Under the pieces are notes generated by a model. That model did not search any database. It saw only the letters and a list, made by a program, of their open reading frames with translations, and had not been told where the DNA came from. A stretch of 64,000 bases of DNA from positions 81,654 through 145,653 of the forward strand of contig CAMXCT020001553.1 in the NCBI GenBank assembly GCA_947184155.2. The letters are read 5' to 3'. The position numbers and the translations under genes are program-made. This stretch comes from Cladocopium goreaui (taxonomy: Eukaryota > Sar > Dinophyceae > Suessiales > Symbiodiniaceae). Shown here piece by piece: positions 24,254 to 36,529 of this stretch; within the stretch, counting starts at the first letter, position 1; every line of letters begins with the position of its first letter.

Positions 24254-26362
24254 TGTATGTATGTATGTATGTATACATATATATATACATGTGTGTGTGC
24301 GTGTGTTTCGAACACGTATATATAATTGAGATATACTTGTATTGTCAAACCTTTACATAACACAAACTCTGCTTACAATCAAAATCTACACGTCATACCC
24401 TATCAATAGGTGATATTCAAGATGTGTATATGCACGGTAGAAACTGCAATACTGAGAACTGTACTTTGCACACTGCAAATGTATATACAATCATATACAC
24501 ATATACACTGTGTTTACTATGCATACGGTCCGGAAAGAAAAGCAAAGGATAAGCAGCCAAGGAGAACAGCAACACACCTAGCGCACAACAGCAAACAAGC
24601 AAGAAAGCAAAACAAAGGCAAGTAGAACAACAAAAAACCAATAAACAAAAAGGCAGATAGAGCAAATGGAGAATGGTAAGGGAGCAGAAAAAATGGGAAA
24701 GCAAAAACCAGAAATGCAGACAAGCAAAAGCAAACGCAGGCAGTAAAACAGAAAAGCAACCACGCAGGATCACGCAGGATCACGCAGGATTAAAAAAAGT
24801 CTAAAAGCCTCCGTTGATGAATACGAATTGTCTTTGCGCTCTGTGGTGTCAAACAAGATCGGGTGACTTCGTTGCTGACAAAACTTGTCAACCTTCCATG
24901 TTTTGTTTGAAGGATACCATGGGCAGGGCGATCTCAGGCTCCTACTCCATCATTTGACTGGTCAAGAGTGCGATTGCCTCACGAGTCAAAACCGAAATTC
25001 TGCTTCTGCCTCTTTGGGTTTGAACATGTGGGAACCATCCGTTGAAAATCAACGTTCCGCCCGAAAAAAAGACACGTTTATGCTGCTACAGCGGCAACAT
25101 CGGCTACAGCCTTACAGAAATGACCGCTACGGCAAGTAATGGTGAGCTGAAGAATGGCTGTGGGCACCTCTGGGTGATTCAGGCGCAACCCTCGCGCAAG
25201 CCGCCTCTGGGCCAGCTGCCCGGCCTTGAATTCCGTCACGGTCCGTCACTGCCAAATCACCCCCAGGTCAGTTCATTCGATTCACCCGATGAATTTGTAA
25301 AGTGAAAATGATTGGATCTGACGGATCTGATTGCAATTGCTCTCATTTGCACTCTGTCTTCTGTCTATCAATTCTTAAGACTGGTGGTCCTGTCTTTTGT
25401 CCTTCCAATGGCCCATGTTTGCTTTGTTTCAAGCACATTTTTTTTCAGGCTTGACCACAGGATGAAGACAGTGTGACAATCCACGTGTGCAAAGTACAAG
25501 ATGGGGTGATGGTACACATTGTATACTTGTATAGTATACAGATGTATACAGAGAAGGAGTGGAAATTTGAACACCAAATTCAAATGATGATCAAACGGAT
25601 GATGCTCTCGGCTCTCGGTAAAGCGCTCGACTCACACAAAGCAACTCAAACCGCGACGGCGATGACAGACTTGGTGTGTGACAGGTGTAGCTGATACCAA
25701 ATCCAACTGGGGTAGAGTTAAACAGCTGGGTCGAATGTACAACCTATGCTTGCACAGCCGACAAACCAAGCACCACCAAGCACCTCTTACTTGTGACTTC
25801 GAGAGGAACATGGGCAGATTTGTCGGCTGGAATACTGCACTTGGTTTCTGGCTGTATTTAAATAATAAGACAGCTCCCAGTGTGGGAAATGATTACGTCT
25901 TTCTTCTTGTTATTCTTTTATGTCCCTTGTAGTCTACATGCTAAGCCCTCCTATTCCTTTTCCCAACTTTCCGCGTGTTTTTTGCTCTGGCTGACTGCTT
26001 GAATCACGAGAGTCTTTTTGAATCTTTTTGAACGATCTAGCCCGTCTCGCATCAAAATCGGGACACTGCATCCCTTGTCGCAACACCTCTGGTCTAGTCA
26101 TGACTGCTGAACGAAAACAATCGAGGCTGCCCGCAGCCCATGCCAAATGTCTGAAGGGGTTTGCAAACATGTTGCAAGTCGATACACTATACAGTATCCC
26201 ATGCAGTATCCATATATATATACATACACATACATACTCTAAGGATCTCTAAGGCGCTTGCAAAATGTATCCAAATCTATCCGAATTTGTCCAATACAGA
26301 TTCGCCGAGATCCAAACCTGGGACAGTCGTAGATGGTCAAGCTCTCGGGGTGTTAGCTTCAT
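22009..26362 (-). CDS. Urease, N-terminal gamma part (six micro-exons)
   Basis: This is the 5' part of the same urease gene. Exons: 26362-26318 (ATG start, [15 protein letters not shown]), 25224-25168 ([19 protein letters not shown]), 24977-24946 ([10 protein letters not shown]), 22990-22921 ([17 protein letters not shown]), 22716-22678 ([13 protein letters not shown]) and 22063-about 22009 ([18 protein letters not shown]). All phases agree and the product is a complete urease gamma domain of about 99 residues. Donors are GT for the first four exons and GC for the last two; acceptors are AG|G. The last exon ends in phase 1, which fits direct joining to the linker exon at 2982 and would leave an intron of about 19 kb. 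The extra residues usual before the linker in plants (around LALYG) were not found with confidence. The gene follows the MTR3-like gene on the same strand. Confidence 0.92.
23757..23811. repeat. 11-bp tandem repeat (GAGTACGTCTT)
   Basis: Five consecutive near-perfect copies in a urease intron. Nearby at 23920-23943 a 9-base unit GCTAAGCGG is repeated three times. Confidence 0.9.
24222..24308. repeat. GTAT/GT microsatellite
   Basis: About thirteen GTAT units followed by TATACA and GTGTGT runs, in the urease intron between the exons at 24946 and 22990. Confidence 0.95.
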
Positions 26363-27119
26363 GCCACGACGTTGAACAGTCGAAGACGTCCAAACCCAGG
26401 AGGCCTCTTCATTTGCGGCAAACATGACATGCTAGGATTTACATGGATTTGCGTCATCGCACTGCAACCAAAATCGCAAACAGAACCAACATGATCTGAC
26501 AATAAATGGGAACAAGACCTCAGCCTGCTCAACAGTTTCAAAGAGTGTAACGGAAAATTGGCGAATTAACACGCTCAGTGAGGAGTGGAATTGTACTGCG
26601 AGACAGAGTGACATAGTCAAAACGTGCTGTCATCTTTCGCCAGTCCCCTGCGCCTCGGCCTTCAACAATGTTGTCAGCGGCGAGCACACAACTGGCCTCG
26701 TCCTTGAACTCTCAAATCAATAGCGTCTGTGTCTTGTCAGAGTCAGTTCAGTCTTTTAACATCCGTTTATAGATGAGTGCGAAGCAATGTGAAGCAACGC
26801 GAAGCCATGTGAAGCAATGCGAATGTTGCAGTCTTCAACACAAAATGCACAACACTTTAATTGTATCCGAGAACTCCCTCAGCGCCCCACTTTTGCAGTG
26901 ATCGACCGAGACTGTGCAAGGCTTTCATCACTATGACCTAATGTCCAAAGGGGAAGGGATGGATTCTGGCACACATGAGCGCTGCAACACCCAAAAACAA
27001 ACAGCATCTGAAGAAATTACATTTTGTCATATCTAAGAGTTCTGAAAGTACTATGTACCCGTGAACATAAGTAGGTTGTGACACCGTCGCTGTTGCTCAA
27101 CGAAATCATGGTGCGAATG

Positions 27120-27333
27120 AAAGGCTTGGTGTGCAAAATGCCTGCCTTTTTTAGCTTCTTTGGCCACCAGCAGGGTGGCAAGCCCGGAGGCCAGCATTGT
27201 GGACCCTCCACTCTCACCCGTAGCCATCATCCACAACAGCCATTGCCACCATGTCCTCTTGCAAAAAAGCACTATCAACTTCCAAGAGTTCGTTGAAAGA
27301 GCGTGCTCGTTTCTTCTCAGCCCGGCGCTGCAC
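27120..27333 (-). CDS. Unidentified exon-like open stretch
   Basis: After an AG|G acceptor (minus strand, exon from 27333) a frame reads EKKRARSFNELLEVDS and continues through EDMVAMAVVDDGY to about 27220. An overlapping frame continues as GGSTMLASGLATLL. Composition and acceptor look coding, and the position between the MTR3-like gene and urease on the same strand fits a further small gene or extra exons. I recognise no family. Confidence 0.35.
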
Positions 27334-28630
27334 CTGAAGGATGATGGATGATGGAATTGTCGATGGAATCACTGGAAATGGATGGAATCATGGACTAGCG
27401 ATGACTAGATGACTAGAAATCACAAGTTTTGAAGCTTTCACAAGCAAAAGCATAATCACATCGTTGCAGTTGCATGTTGCATGGAGGCACAGCAAAAGCA
27501 GAAGGACAACCATCAACCATCCAAACTCGTCAAGGGTGCATCAAGTGCAGGTCACCTTGGAATTTAGGGAGTTTCACCATGTTTCACCATGTTTCACCAT
27601 GTTTCACCCCTCACTGCCACTCTTTAGCGGTTAACTTTAGCTAAAATAATCCCCTGTATCCAACTTTATCCCTGATTTCTCCCTTCTGTCCCTTCTCTAC
27701 TTCTCTCCCTTTCACTCTCAGAAGGCCTGCTCTTGCAAACATCTGCGCATCTCTATTCCAAACGCTTCTGCTGTCTCCTGTCGGAAAAGAAAGACAACCC
27801 ATGTTGGCCCGCGTGATTGGTTTTTTCAGTTGGAAGCCTGCTGCCAACCCAGCATTTCATGTGCAGCACAGGAAATGCTGTGTTTTCAAACCTGTGCCCA
27901 GAAGGTAACTCGCAAAGTTGCAAAAGAAATCCGTTGTCTCTTTGGGTCCTTTGATACTTGATCCATGACATCTCACATATCTTCGATTGTGAAGGTATTT
28001 TCGCCACATCCCGTTTGCTCGTACTGTCAGAGAGACATAGAGAGACATTGACATGTACAATAGCAACTATGAGGCTATGACGGTTATGACGGCTATGATG
28101 GCTATGACGGCTATGATTCTGTCGGTCATCCTAAATGGATCCAAATTGTCGGTTCAATCGTTCCGGCTCTGGGCCCACGCTCCTTCCCGAGAAGAACCAT
28201 CTGCTCAAAAGGCTCCGGCGGCAGGGGGCCCACAGAATGTAGCAAGCATAACATGCCTGGATACGCAAAGTGCTCAGGATGTAAGATGTGTGCTTTGATT
28301 GCTGCAGCTCGCAAGAATGATAGCAAATGTCAGTCTATCAAGAAATCTACACTGCAAAGGCCAGTGATAGCAAAAAGGAGTTGAAAGTATTGTGTTACTC
28401 AATTCTAAAGCGAAGGTGCGTACCCGCCGCATACACTTGTTGCCACCATGCTCAGATGAAATATGTGATAGGCTGGTAGAATCTGGTAGACAAGGGAACA
28501 ACGATGCCAAGTGGTCCGGCTGGGATACAAGACTGGTGGACAAAAGCTGGCCAGCACAGGCGCCAAAGTTCACTCTTTAGTTCCACAAGAGTAAGAACCA
28601 GTAAGAACCTCTAAAGCTTGAAGCTGTTCT

Positions 28631-30603
28631 TTAAAAAAATGGGCCAGTGTCAAAAGAAGTGGTAGCAGAGTGTTCCAAGGCTTTGCGAAGGTCTGGACTC
28701 CAGATACTTTTAGACTTATCGGAAGAAGCGGTTCGGCATTTTTCTTGGAGACAAAGATTCCAAGTGATGGTTTCAACATGTTTCAACAAAAGGAGTCATG
28801 TTTCCAAAAAGGGCAAGACAAGGACTCTCGGAATATCTCGGATCATTCTCCCACCTTCCAGTCTTGCAGCCCTTGGGCGTTGAAGTTGCTGGGCAATGCA
28901 GTCCGAAGTTCCCTATTAAAATCACACAAAAAGAGAGTTATCTATGTAGATTATATGTAGATTATATGTAGATTCTGTGCTCTCTGTCTCTGTCTCTCTC
29001 GCCTCTGGCTGGACAAAGACCGAGGTGTAGAACGGCACTCCTTTCAGGCATCGCTTGTTCTTCTGCCCGGTCACAATCCAGCAGCAGCGCAGGCTTTGGG
29101 GATGCAGCTGCGAGATGGACAGTGGCCCCTGCTATAAGATCTCGCATTTCCACCTGGCCGCGTGGGGCGTGCGGGGCGTGTGGGGAACTGGAAACAAGTA
29201 GTGACTAAGTAGTGAATACAGGGCCCAACAGAAGACCGACAAAACCAGCGAAGACTTCAGCACTCCCTTGTGCGGCCAAAGCAATGGCCCAGGAGCAATC
29301 TGCGGCCTCAACTATTTCGTCATTTATCTCGTCAAGTTTGTCAAGCGAAAAAGATGAGTTCAGGAGACTATATAATGTACATATGACCTACTGGTACATA
29401 CATTACATTACATTACATTAGGTTCCGTTCCGTTACGTTACATTACATTACATTACAAACTTATATAATACATTATCATTTCTATAGACCATTCCGAACC
29501 AAGTGCCTTTGCATCTGCCAGTGCCAAAGATGCAGCGGCAAGGCTGCTAGTTAGCACTGCGCCATCGTCCTCCAGCACAAGCAGAGTGACATCAAAGGCG
29601 GTTTTGCCATACCTCCTTAGTACACAGCGGAGTTGTGTTGTGGCAGAATGCAAAGATATACAAAGATATGCATTCATAGGCATTTCGGTAATCACCGCAA
29701 CAAAAGGCTGACATATTGCTTCCGCTTGCGTCCCTCCCAAAAATTAGATGGAACACCAAACTCCCATTCGTTTCCTCCCAGACCTACACCATAGATGGCT
29801 TGATAAGCCAAATGTTCTCAACAAGTGTCTCCAAAAGGATCACTGATTCAAGTGTACTTTGCAGAATAGAAGTGTAAAGCACTACCCGCTTCTCAGACTC
29901 CTTCAAGCAAGTCAGGACTGCGCGTCGTCGTGGTTTCAACAAAAAGACATCAACAGGTTTGTTTCTGGACACGCCTTTCAACATTGCTCTAAAATTCTGA
30001 ACATGCTCATGCTGATCTATGCTGATCTACGCTGAAGTCTTGAATTGGGCCAACTTTTGTGGCCTCCTTGCTGAAGTCCCGAGCGCAAAAAGGAGCAAAG
30101 TGCATCTCAACAAAGAGTTGACCTTCAGAACGTGCTTGCGGCCGATCACGCTCCGCTTGGCGAGGACCGTAGACAGTAGCAATAATCTTGGTCCGGCCCT
30201 GCTCCTTCCAGGGTCATGTAGAGCTCCAACAAACATTTGTTTCATACATCTGGATGTGGAAGCACATATAGCCCTTGCATGTCGTGTGCCACAGTTTCTG
30301 TCTACATTATTTATGTTTTATCTTATCTATTTAATTATCTATTCATATGTATTATGTATTTTTACACATATACAACTTTGCAGCACAGCTTCAACAAACA
30401 CGTGCAGAGAAACCACAACCCCAATCCAAGTAGGCTGAGCCAGCTGCGTTCGGTACGGCATTGACGCGCAATTGACATGGTCGTGTCTCTTCGTTGCGGC
30501 GGGTTCGGCACGGAGTTTCAGCAGGTGCACTGGGAACATATCGCAATGGCGCCGAAAAGTCTTGACGTTCTCGCTGGGGTTGAGGCTCCCCAAGCAGTGC
30601 CAT
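28631..30603 (-). CDS. Exosome RNase PH-like subunit, MTR3/EXOSC6-type (complete, six exons)
   Basis: This is a subunit of the hexameric ring of the eukaryotic RNA exosome, which degrades and trims RNA in nucleus and cytoplasm. Exons: 30603-30427 (ATG; NAAGSAYL), 30204-30064 (GRTKIIATVYGPRQAE, HFAPF), 29900-29818 (LQSTLESVILLETL), 29615-29507 (AFDVTLLVLEDDG, AASLALADA), 29153-28999 (VEMRDLIAGATVHL, ALLLDCDRAEE) and 28706-28631 (IWSPDLRKALEHS, stop TAA). The exons sum to 741 nt, in phase throughout, giving 246 residues against about 270 for human EXOSC6; the shortfall is mainly C-terminal. GPRQAE and the LLLD..RAEE segment favour MTR3 over RRP41. Donors are GC, GA, GC and GA, plus an odd first intron that reads GG..AG or, shifted one base, GA..GG. 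The last acceptor is AG|T. MTR3-type subunits are generally catalytically inactive. Confidence 0.9.
29396..29456. repeat. CATTA pentanucleotide repeat
   Basis: Tandem ACATT/CATTA units with a central variant block (GGTTCCGTTCCGTTACG), inside the intron of the MTR3-like gene between the exons at 29507 and 29153. Confidence 0.85.
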
Positions 30604-30625
30604 GGCCAAAAGACTGCAAACAAAA
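30604..30625 (-). promoter_or_regulatory. Candidate spliced-leader acceptor upstream of the MTR3-like ATG
   Basis: Ten bases before the ATG at 30603 the minus strand reads TTTTGTTTGCAG, a T-rich tract ending in AG at 30615-30614. Dinoflagellate mRNAs receive a trans-spliced leader at such sites. The site is seen; its use is inferred. Confidence 0.35.
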
Positions 30626-31814
30626 TTCCACTAGAGTCACTAGAGAGTACGGAGCCAACGAGAGGGTGAGTGCGTCTGTCGAGTCCAATAAGTGCTTCCT
30701 GGAGCCCAGGTTCACACATGGGTCTTGTCAAGAGTATCATTGTCCAAGGCATCTTGACCTGTTGCAGAGCGCCTTACCTTCAGAAACTATTGTCTTTAAA
30801 CTGGTTGTCAACATAATTTCGGGTTCCCGCAATTCTGGGTGAGGAGACTGCAATTCTTAAACTTTATACCTTGCATTCAGCTGAACGGCTGCCACGTTGG
30901 GCCTTAAAGTTTGATTCGCCACTGGTGATGGGAGCCTAATAGTCTGCAAGATTTGCACACACGAAGAGTTCTTGTGGGCCCCGGCAATACCAGTGTCCAA
31001 ATTAAGAACTTGATATCACTTGATAGTTGCTGTTCTTAGTGTTCTGCTCTGTGATTTTGCATCCTGAACGTACAAAATGTATGGAAAATCGCTCTGTGCA
31101 TGTGAAGCTTGAGCCACTTTGAGCATCGCCCTGCCTTCAATATCATCAAGGCCCCAGAGATTTCAATTCCTAGCGAGAAAAAAAAATCGTTGCGGCTACG
31201 ACCAACTACCAACTGCATCTTGAAACTACACACAATTTCCGCTAGGTGCCAAGCTGTCAGCGAGCAGCGAAGGCAATTGGTACTCGATCTATGGTTTTGT
31301 CACTTGCCACAAATCTGCCACAACTGGACACCCAGGCTGATTGAAATACTCATAAAAAGTCTGACAGGGGTTGAAACCGTGTCTGAAAAATGGTACACGC
31401 ATCTAAACATGCTTAGTGGCATTAGGCATTCCAAGAATAAGTCGGACGTGCTTGTCTTCCTAACCCTTGAGCCAGTTGTTTGATGTTGGAAAAATGTTCA
31501 ATATGAAAGTGTAAGATGTATGTGCATCAATGTGTACTCTGTGTATGAGTTATGTGTATCTATAAATATATATATAGAGAGAGAGATGTAATTATGTGTG
31601 TGTGCGTGCGAGTGTGTATATGTATTTATATATATATATACATGAAATTTTGATAGATACCATTACAATTGTGTATATATATATATACCAAATACCTGTA
31701 CTGTATATATATATATTATACTGGAGATTATAACGTACATTGTGATATATGTATAAATTTGAGATGTATATACTATACATACATTTATAAGTGCATTTGA
31801 AAATGTAATTTAAG

Positions 31815-33065
31815 ATTATCGGCAGAGAGATAGGTAGATGGAAGGATAGAAGGATGGAAGCATGGAAGGATGGAAGGATTGAAGGATGGAAGGATGGAAG
31901 GATGGAAGAATGGATAGATGGATGGATGGATGGATCGATAGATAGATAGATAGATAAAATAGATAGATAGATAAAATAGATAGATAGATAGATAGATAAG
32001 ATAGATAAGATAGATAAGATAGATAGATAAGATAGATAGATAAGATAGATAGATAAGATAGATAGATAAGATAGATAGATAGATAGATAGATAGATAAGA
32101 TAGATAGATAAAATAGATAGATAAAATAGATAGATAAAATAGATAGATAAAATAGATAGATAAAATAGATAGATAAAATAGATAGATAAAATAGATGGAT
32201 AAAATAGATAGATAAAATAGATAGATAAAATAGATAGATAAAATAGATAGATAAAATAGATAGATAAAATAGATAGATAAAATAGATAGATAAAATAGAT
32301 AGATAAAATAGATAGATAAAATAGATCGATAAAATAGATCGATAAAATAGATAGATAAAATAGATAGATAAAATAGATAGATAAAATAGATAGATAAAAT
32401 AGATAGATAAAATAGATAGATAAAATAGATAGATAAAATAGATAGATAAAATAGATAGATAAAATAGATAGATAGAATCGATAGATAGAATCGATAGATA
32501 GAATCGATAGATAGAATAGATAGATAGAATCGATAGATAGAATAGATAGATAGAATAGATAGATAGAATAGATAGATAGAATAGATAGATAGAATAGATA
32601 GATAGAATAGATAGATAGAATAGATAGATAGAATAGATAGAATAGATAGATAGATAGATAGATAGATAGGATGGGATAGGATAGGATAGGATAGGATAAG
32701 ATAAGATAAGATAAGATAGATAGGATAAGATAAGATAAGATAAGATAAGATAGATAGATAGATAGACAGATAGATAGATAGATAGGATAGATAGGATAGA
32801 TAGGATAGATAGGATAGATAGGATAGATAGGATAGATAGGATAGATAGGATAGATAGGATAGATAGGATAGATGGGATAGATAGGATAGATAGGATAGAT
32901 AGGATAGATAGGATAGATAGGATAGATAGGATAGATTGATAGGATAGATTGATAGGATAGATTGATAGGATAGACAAGATAGATAGACAAGATAGATAGA
33001 TAGATAGATAGATGGATGGATGGATGGATGGATGGATGGATGGACAGATAGATAGATAGATAGAC
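31815..33065. repeat. GATA-type satellite, about 1.25 kb
   Basis: Long array of GATA-based units in sequential zones: GGAT/GGAA at the left, GATAGATAAAATA in the middle, GATAGAATA, then GATAGGATA and GATG at the right. The zoning shows local homogenisation. Three minus-strand frames of more than 450 codons (YLSIYLS-type) arise from the lack of stops and are not genes. Confidence 0.97.
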
Positions 33066-33179
33066 CAATGGATGGGACGGGGACGTATGTATGTGTATAT
33101 ATATATATAGATATATACAGTATATGTATATATTCATACGTCGTACAAATATCAGTATATTTAGACTGCTGTTGCACAC

Positions 33180-36100
33180 CTCTTACTTGCCTAGTCCATA
33201 CCTAGGGCCTTGTATTTGATTGATCTTCACGCTCCTCTCATCACTGCCCATGATGCAAAAATCGCATGCAAAGCAGGGTCGGAGTGCAGCAAATTGGTGC
33301 ATTTGCCCTCTGTCCAGACATTCAAACATGGCTCATTCAATAACTTTAAATCATCACACTCTACACTTTACTGAGCTTTACTCCACGTTCAGAAGGACTC
33401 CAAGACCTTCCAGTGCACCTGAATCTGTTTGTGTGTCCTGCCGACAGCTGACACCGTGAGTGATATCTCCAAAGTATTCACATTATGACATTGTCGGCAT
33501 TGTCATTACATGTTATTACAGTGTAAATCAAATGCCACTTGCTAGCCCAACTCTTTGTAGAATATAATGTGCGAATATGTTTTGAATATGCCTAAAGAAA
33601 AACACGTGCCAGCGCTTCCTCAGGTGCAGTCTCTGCTCCAGCTCCTGCTACCTGGGACAAACATAGCACAAAATGCAAGCAACATGTAAACAAAACTGCA
33701 TCCTGCGCATTTTCAACACATGCGGTAAGTTGGTGTGATTTGTATGTGAGGCTGTGCACATTTTCGGCTGCACATAAAAATGATGCATTTGCAAAGTTAA
33801 CCAGTTTTCTTTGCGGTTCATGTTTACGTTTGTTTTGCAAATGCCTGTTGACAAAAACTTAATACTATACGTGTTCCGAGGGCATCTCTTGAACAAATGC
33901 ATGATTCCTCGGACACACCTGTGCATTCTGCTGCCCTTCTTACCAGTTTCGCACATTCATTTCAGCAACCTCGTTATGACATAGGACATTTGCCATATTC
34001 TCTGCACGATGGAGTTTTCCACAGGGTGATGCTTTCTTCATGAGAAATTTGGACCTTTATTTAAATTACGATTCCTATTGCCATCCACGGCACTAGAGAA
34101 TTCTTGGCATGCCTACTGGAATGCTGCACTGTCCTACCAAACTTGCATTCGCTTAAAGGAGGTGTGGGATTTTCCTTTAATTGCAGCACGAAAAGTTGCA
34201 TTTGTCAAAAGAAACCCTATGAAATGTTGCACTTGCTTGCAACAATGTGCCCTTTTTCCTGAAGGTCAGGTTTATTTTGTTGCACGTTCTGGCCACAACA
34301 GTGCCCTTTTGTATGAATGCAGTCTTGCAGAACACGTATTTTTCTCCCAAAATTACGCCTGTGGTGGTGACGTCTTTTGTGGGAATTTCATCAAAGATAT
34401 ACGCAATGAATCCGTTTGGTATTGTCTCATCTGAAGAAAAGGTTTTCCGCAAAGTCAGGTAGGAATTGGTATAGTATATTATGTTTGTTCAAAACATGTT
34501 GTAAAGTTAGGTACCATACCAACGTTCAATATTATGTGGCCTGCGCGTTTTGACTGGGAGTTGTTTTTGACTTTTTTGCAATAAGTCATCTGCATAAACT
34601 GCAAACAATCCTCCAGCAATTTGCAAAAAAATGCACGGACAAGACCCTGTCATTTGGCTGGTGGTCGTTTGGCTAAAGGCCTGCTTATTGACATATTTAC
34701 GAGAATCCACCATGCCTCCCTATGGCGAGGATACTCATGCCCCCAGTTTGACAAGGTAAGTGGGATGCGATTCATGACCTCTACATTCCACCTTCTTCCG
34801 ACCAAACCAATCAAAACAGACACCAACTTTGCACCATAAGCACAACATCTGCAAATCCACCAAACATGCCTGGCAACACCCGGTTTTCAAGGAACAGCTC
34901 CAAAGTGACGGAAAAAAATATGTCCAGTTTTTGTACAGGTGCTAAGCCCTTGATGAGACACTACACTTTCAGGAACTTTGAGTATCCCTCCTATGGAAAC
35001 AACCAGGGCATTGAACTGCCTTCAACGGCACAAAAACTGGCCAAACCAAGTCTCCAACTATCAACACTACACCTGATTCAAACGTAAACATGTTGATTCT
35101 TGTCCTGCTTTCCTCACTGTATTTTTTATGATTTTGTCATATTAATATGTAGTGCCTGTGTCGCGGTCACAAAACAATATATGGCAAAGAAATGCCGCAA
35201 AACATATATATGTAATCGGATCCTTCCTATATGATTTGCGTTCTCACCCTCTGCCACTGCTCAGATGTCACATGCATAAATTCAACGAACAAAATGTTTT
35301 GACAATTTTCAATTCAATTGAGTAACAAAAAACATGAATAAATTTATCCGTGAAATTGGATCTCAACCACTCTTGTGTGCTGTCTCATGCGTGATGGAGT
35401 CTTGTTTGTTAACTGTTCCATTTTTTTTGTTCTGGCTGCCGCCATTTCGCTGACCGAGGAATATCTGAATATCAAGCATCTATTCATTTGTTGAATTTCC
35501 GTTGCCAAAACTATTACACTCAATATCTTAGCACACGTTGACCAGCTGCTGCAAAGCGCATCACTTTGAACCATGATCAATTTTTTGGTGGAACTAATAT
35601 GAATCGTTCCAATACCATGCCGTGAAAACGTAAAATATTTTTTCAAATATCATCACAAAAAAAATGTTCTATGTTTGGTACATGACAGAGATTTAGTAAA
35701 AACCAAATCAAAATCAACCGAGTGGTTTGCTCCTGACACATATTCACTATTTTTGCAAACGGAAAAAAATGACAACTAAGATAATAAAACCAACAAATGT
35801 AAGAAAAAAAACAAATCGATGATGATGTTATTTGGAACTGCACATTTTCGTGTTTTTCCTTTTTTTCGTTTTTCTGCATATTGGAAAAATTCGATGCAAA
35901 ACTATCCAGCAACAAACTATAACAAATTGGGTAGTGCAATCATCCACTACGCAACAGGGTTTGAAGCAACTGGAGAAACGTCTATCATCTCCAATATTTA
36001 AAAAATAAAATGATTGAATAATTTGAAACTACCTACAATAGGTTCCCAGTGGGTGTTTGGATCATGTCGTTTTCAGTCCAGGCATCAAGCAGTTACTCAA

Positions 36101-36520
36101 GCATCACAATTCCAATGTGCCAACATCCCGTCGTTCTTAGTCCAGGCATCAAGTATCCTAAATTTCACAACAAAATGCCAACACAGAAAGTCAGTTGCAT
36201 GTGTTTTTTGGAATGAAGGCCCTGACTGATGCACCCACAATTTCATCTTCATCTGCCATCGCAATGTGGTGACGCAAAAAAATGCGAATCAAACATTCAA
36301 ACACATGGAAAACACATTGGAGTCCAAACAATTTTGAGGGCGACAAACACCGATTTGTTCAACGAATCACAATTCCAACGAGTAAGTTGCGACATTCTGT
36401 TGAGCCAACAACTGCGGATCAAACAAGGAACGTGACAAAAATATGCCCAAAGAAAGGTGTCAACCACAATATGCCATGTGGTGCACAAAACAATGATACA
36501 GTGGACAAGTCGAGTGGTGA
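33180..36520. other. AT-rich sequence with no recognised gene
   Basis: No protein family is recognised on either strand. Mildly protein-like frames exist at 34452-34177 (minus; FDEIPTKDVTTTGVILGEKY) and at 34640-34758 (plus), the latter ending in a canonical AAG|GTAAGT. 36040-36170 has a short duplicated phrase (CCAGGCATCAAG). Confidence 0.4.
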
Positions 36521-36529
36521 ACTTGACAT

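Noticed and set aside
31592-33179. Three overlapping minus-strand frames of more than 450 codons (YLSIYLS-type)
   Set aside because: They are translations of the GATA satellite, which has no stops in several frames; no amino-acid conservation or start context is expected.
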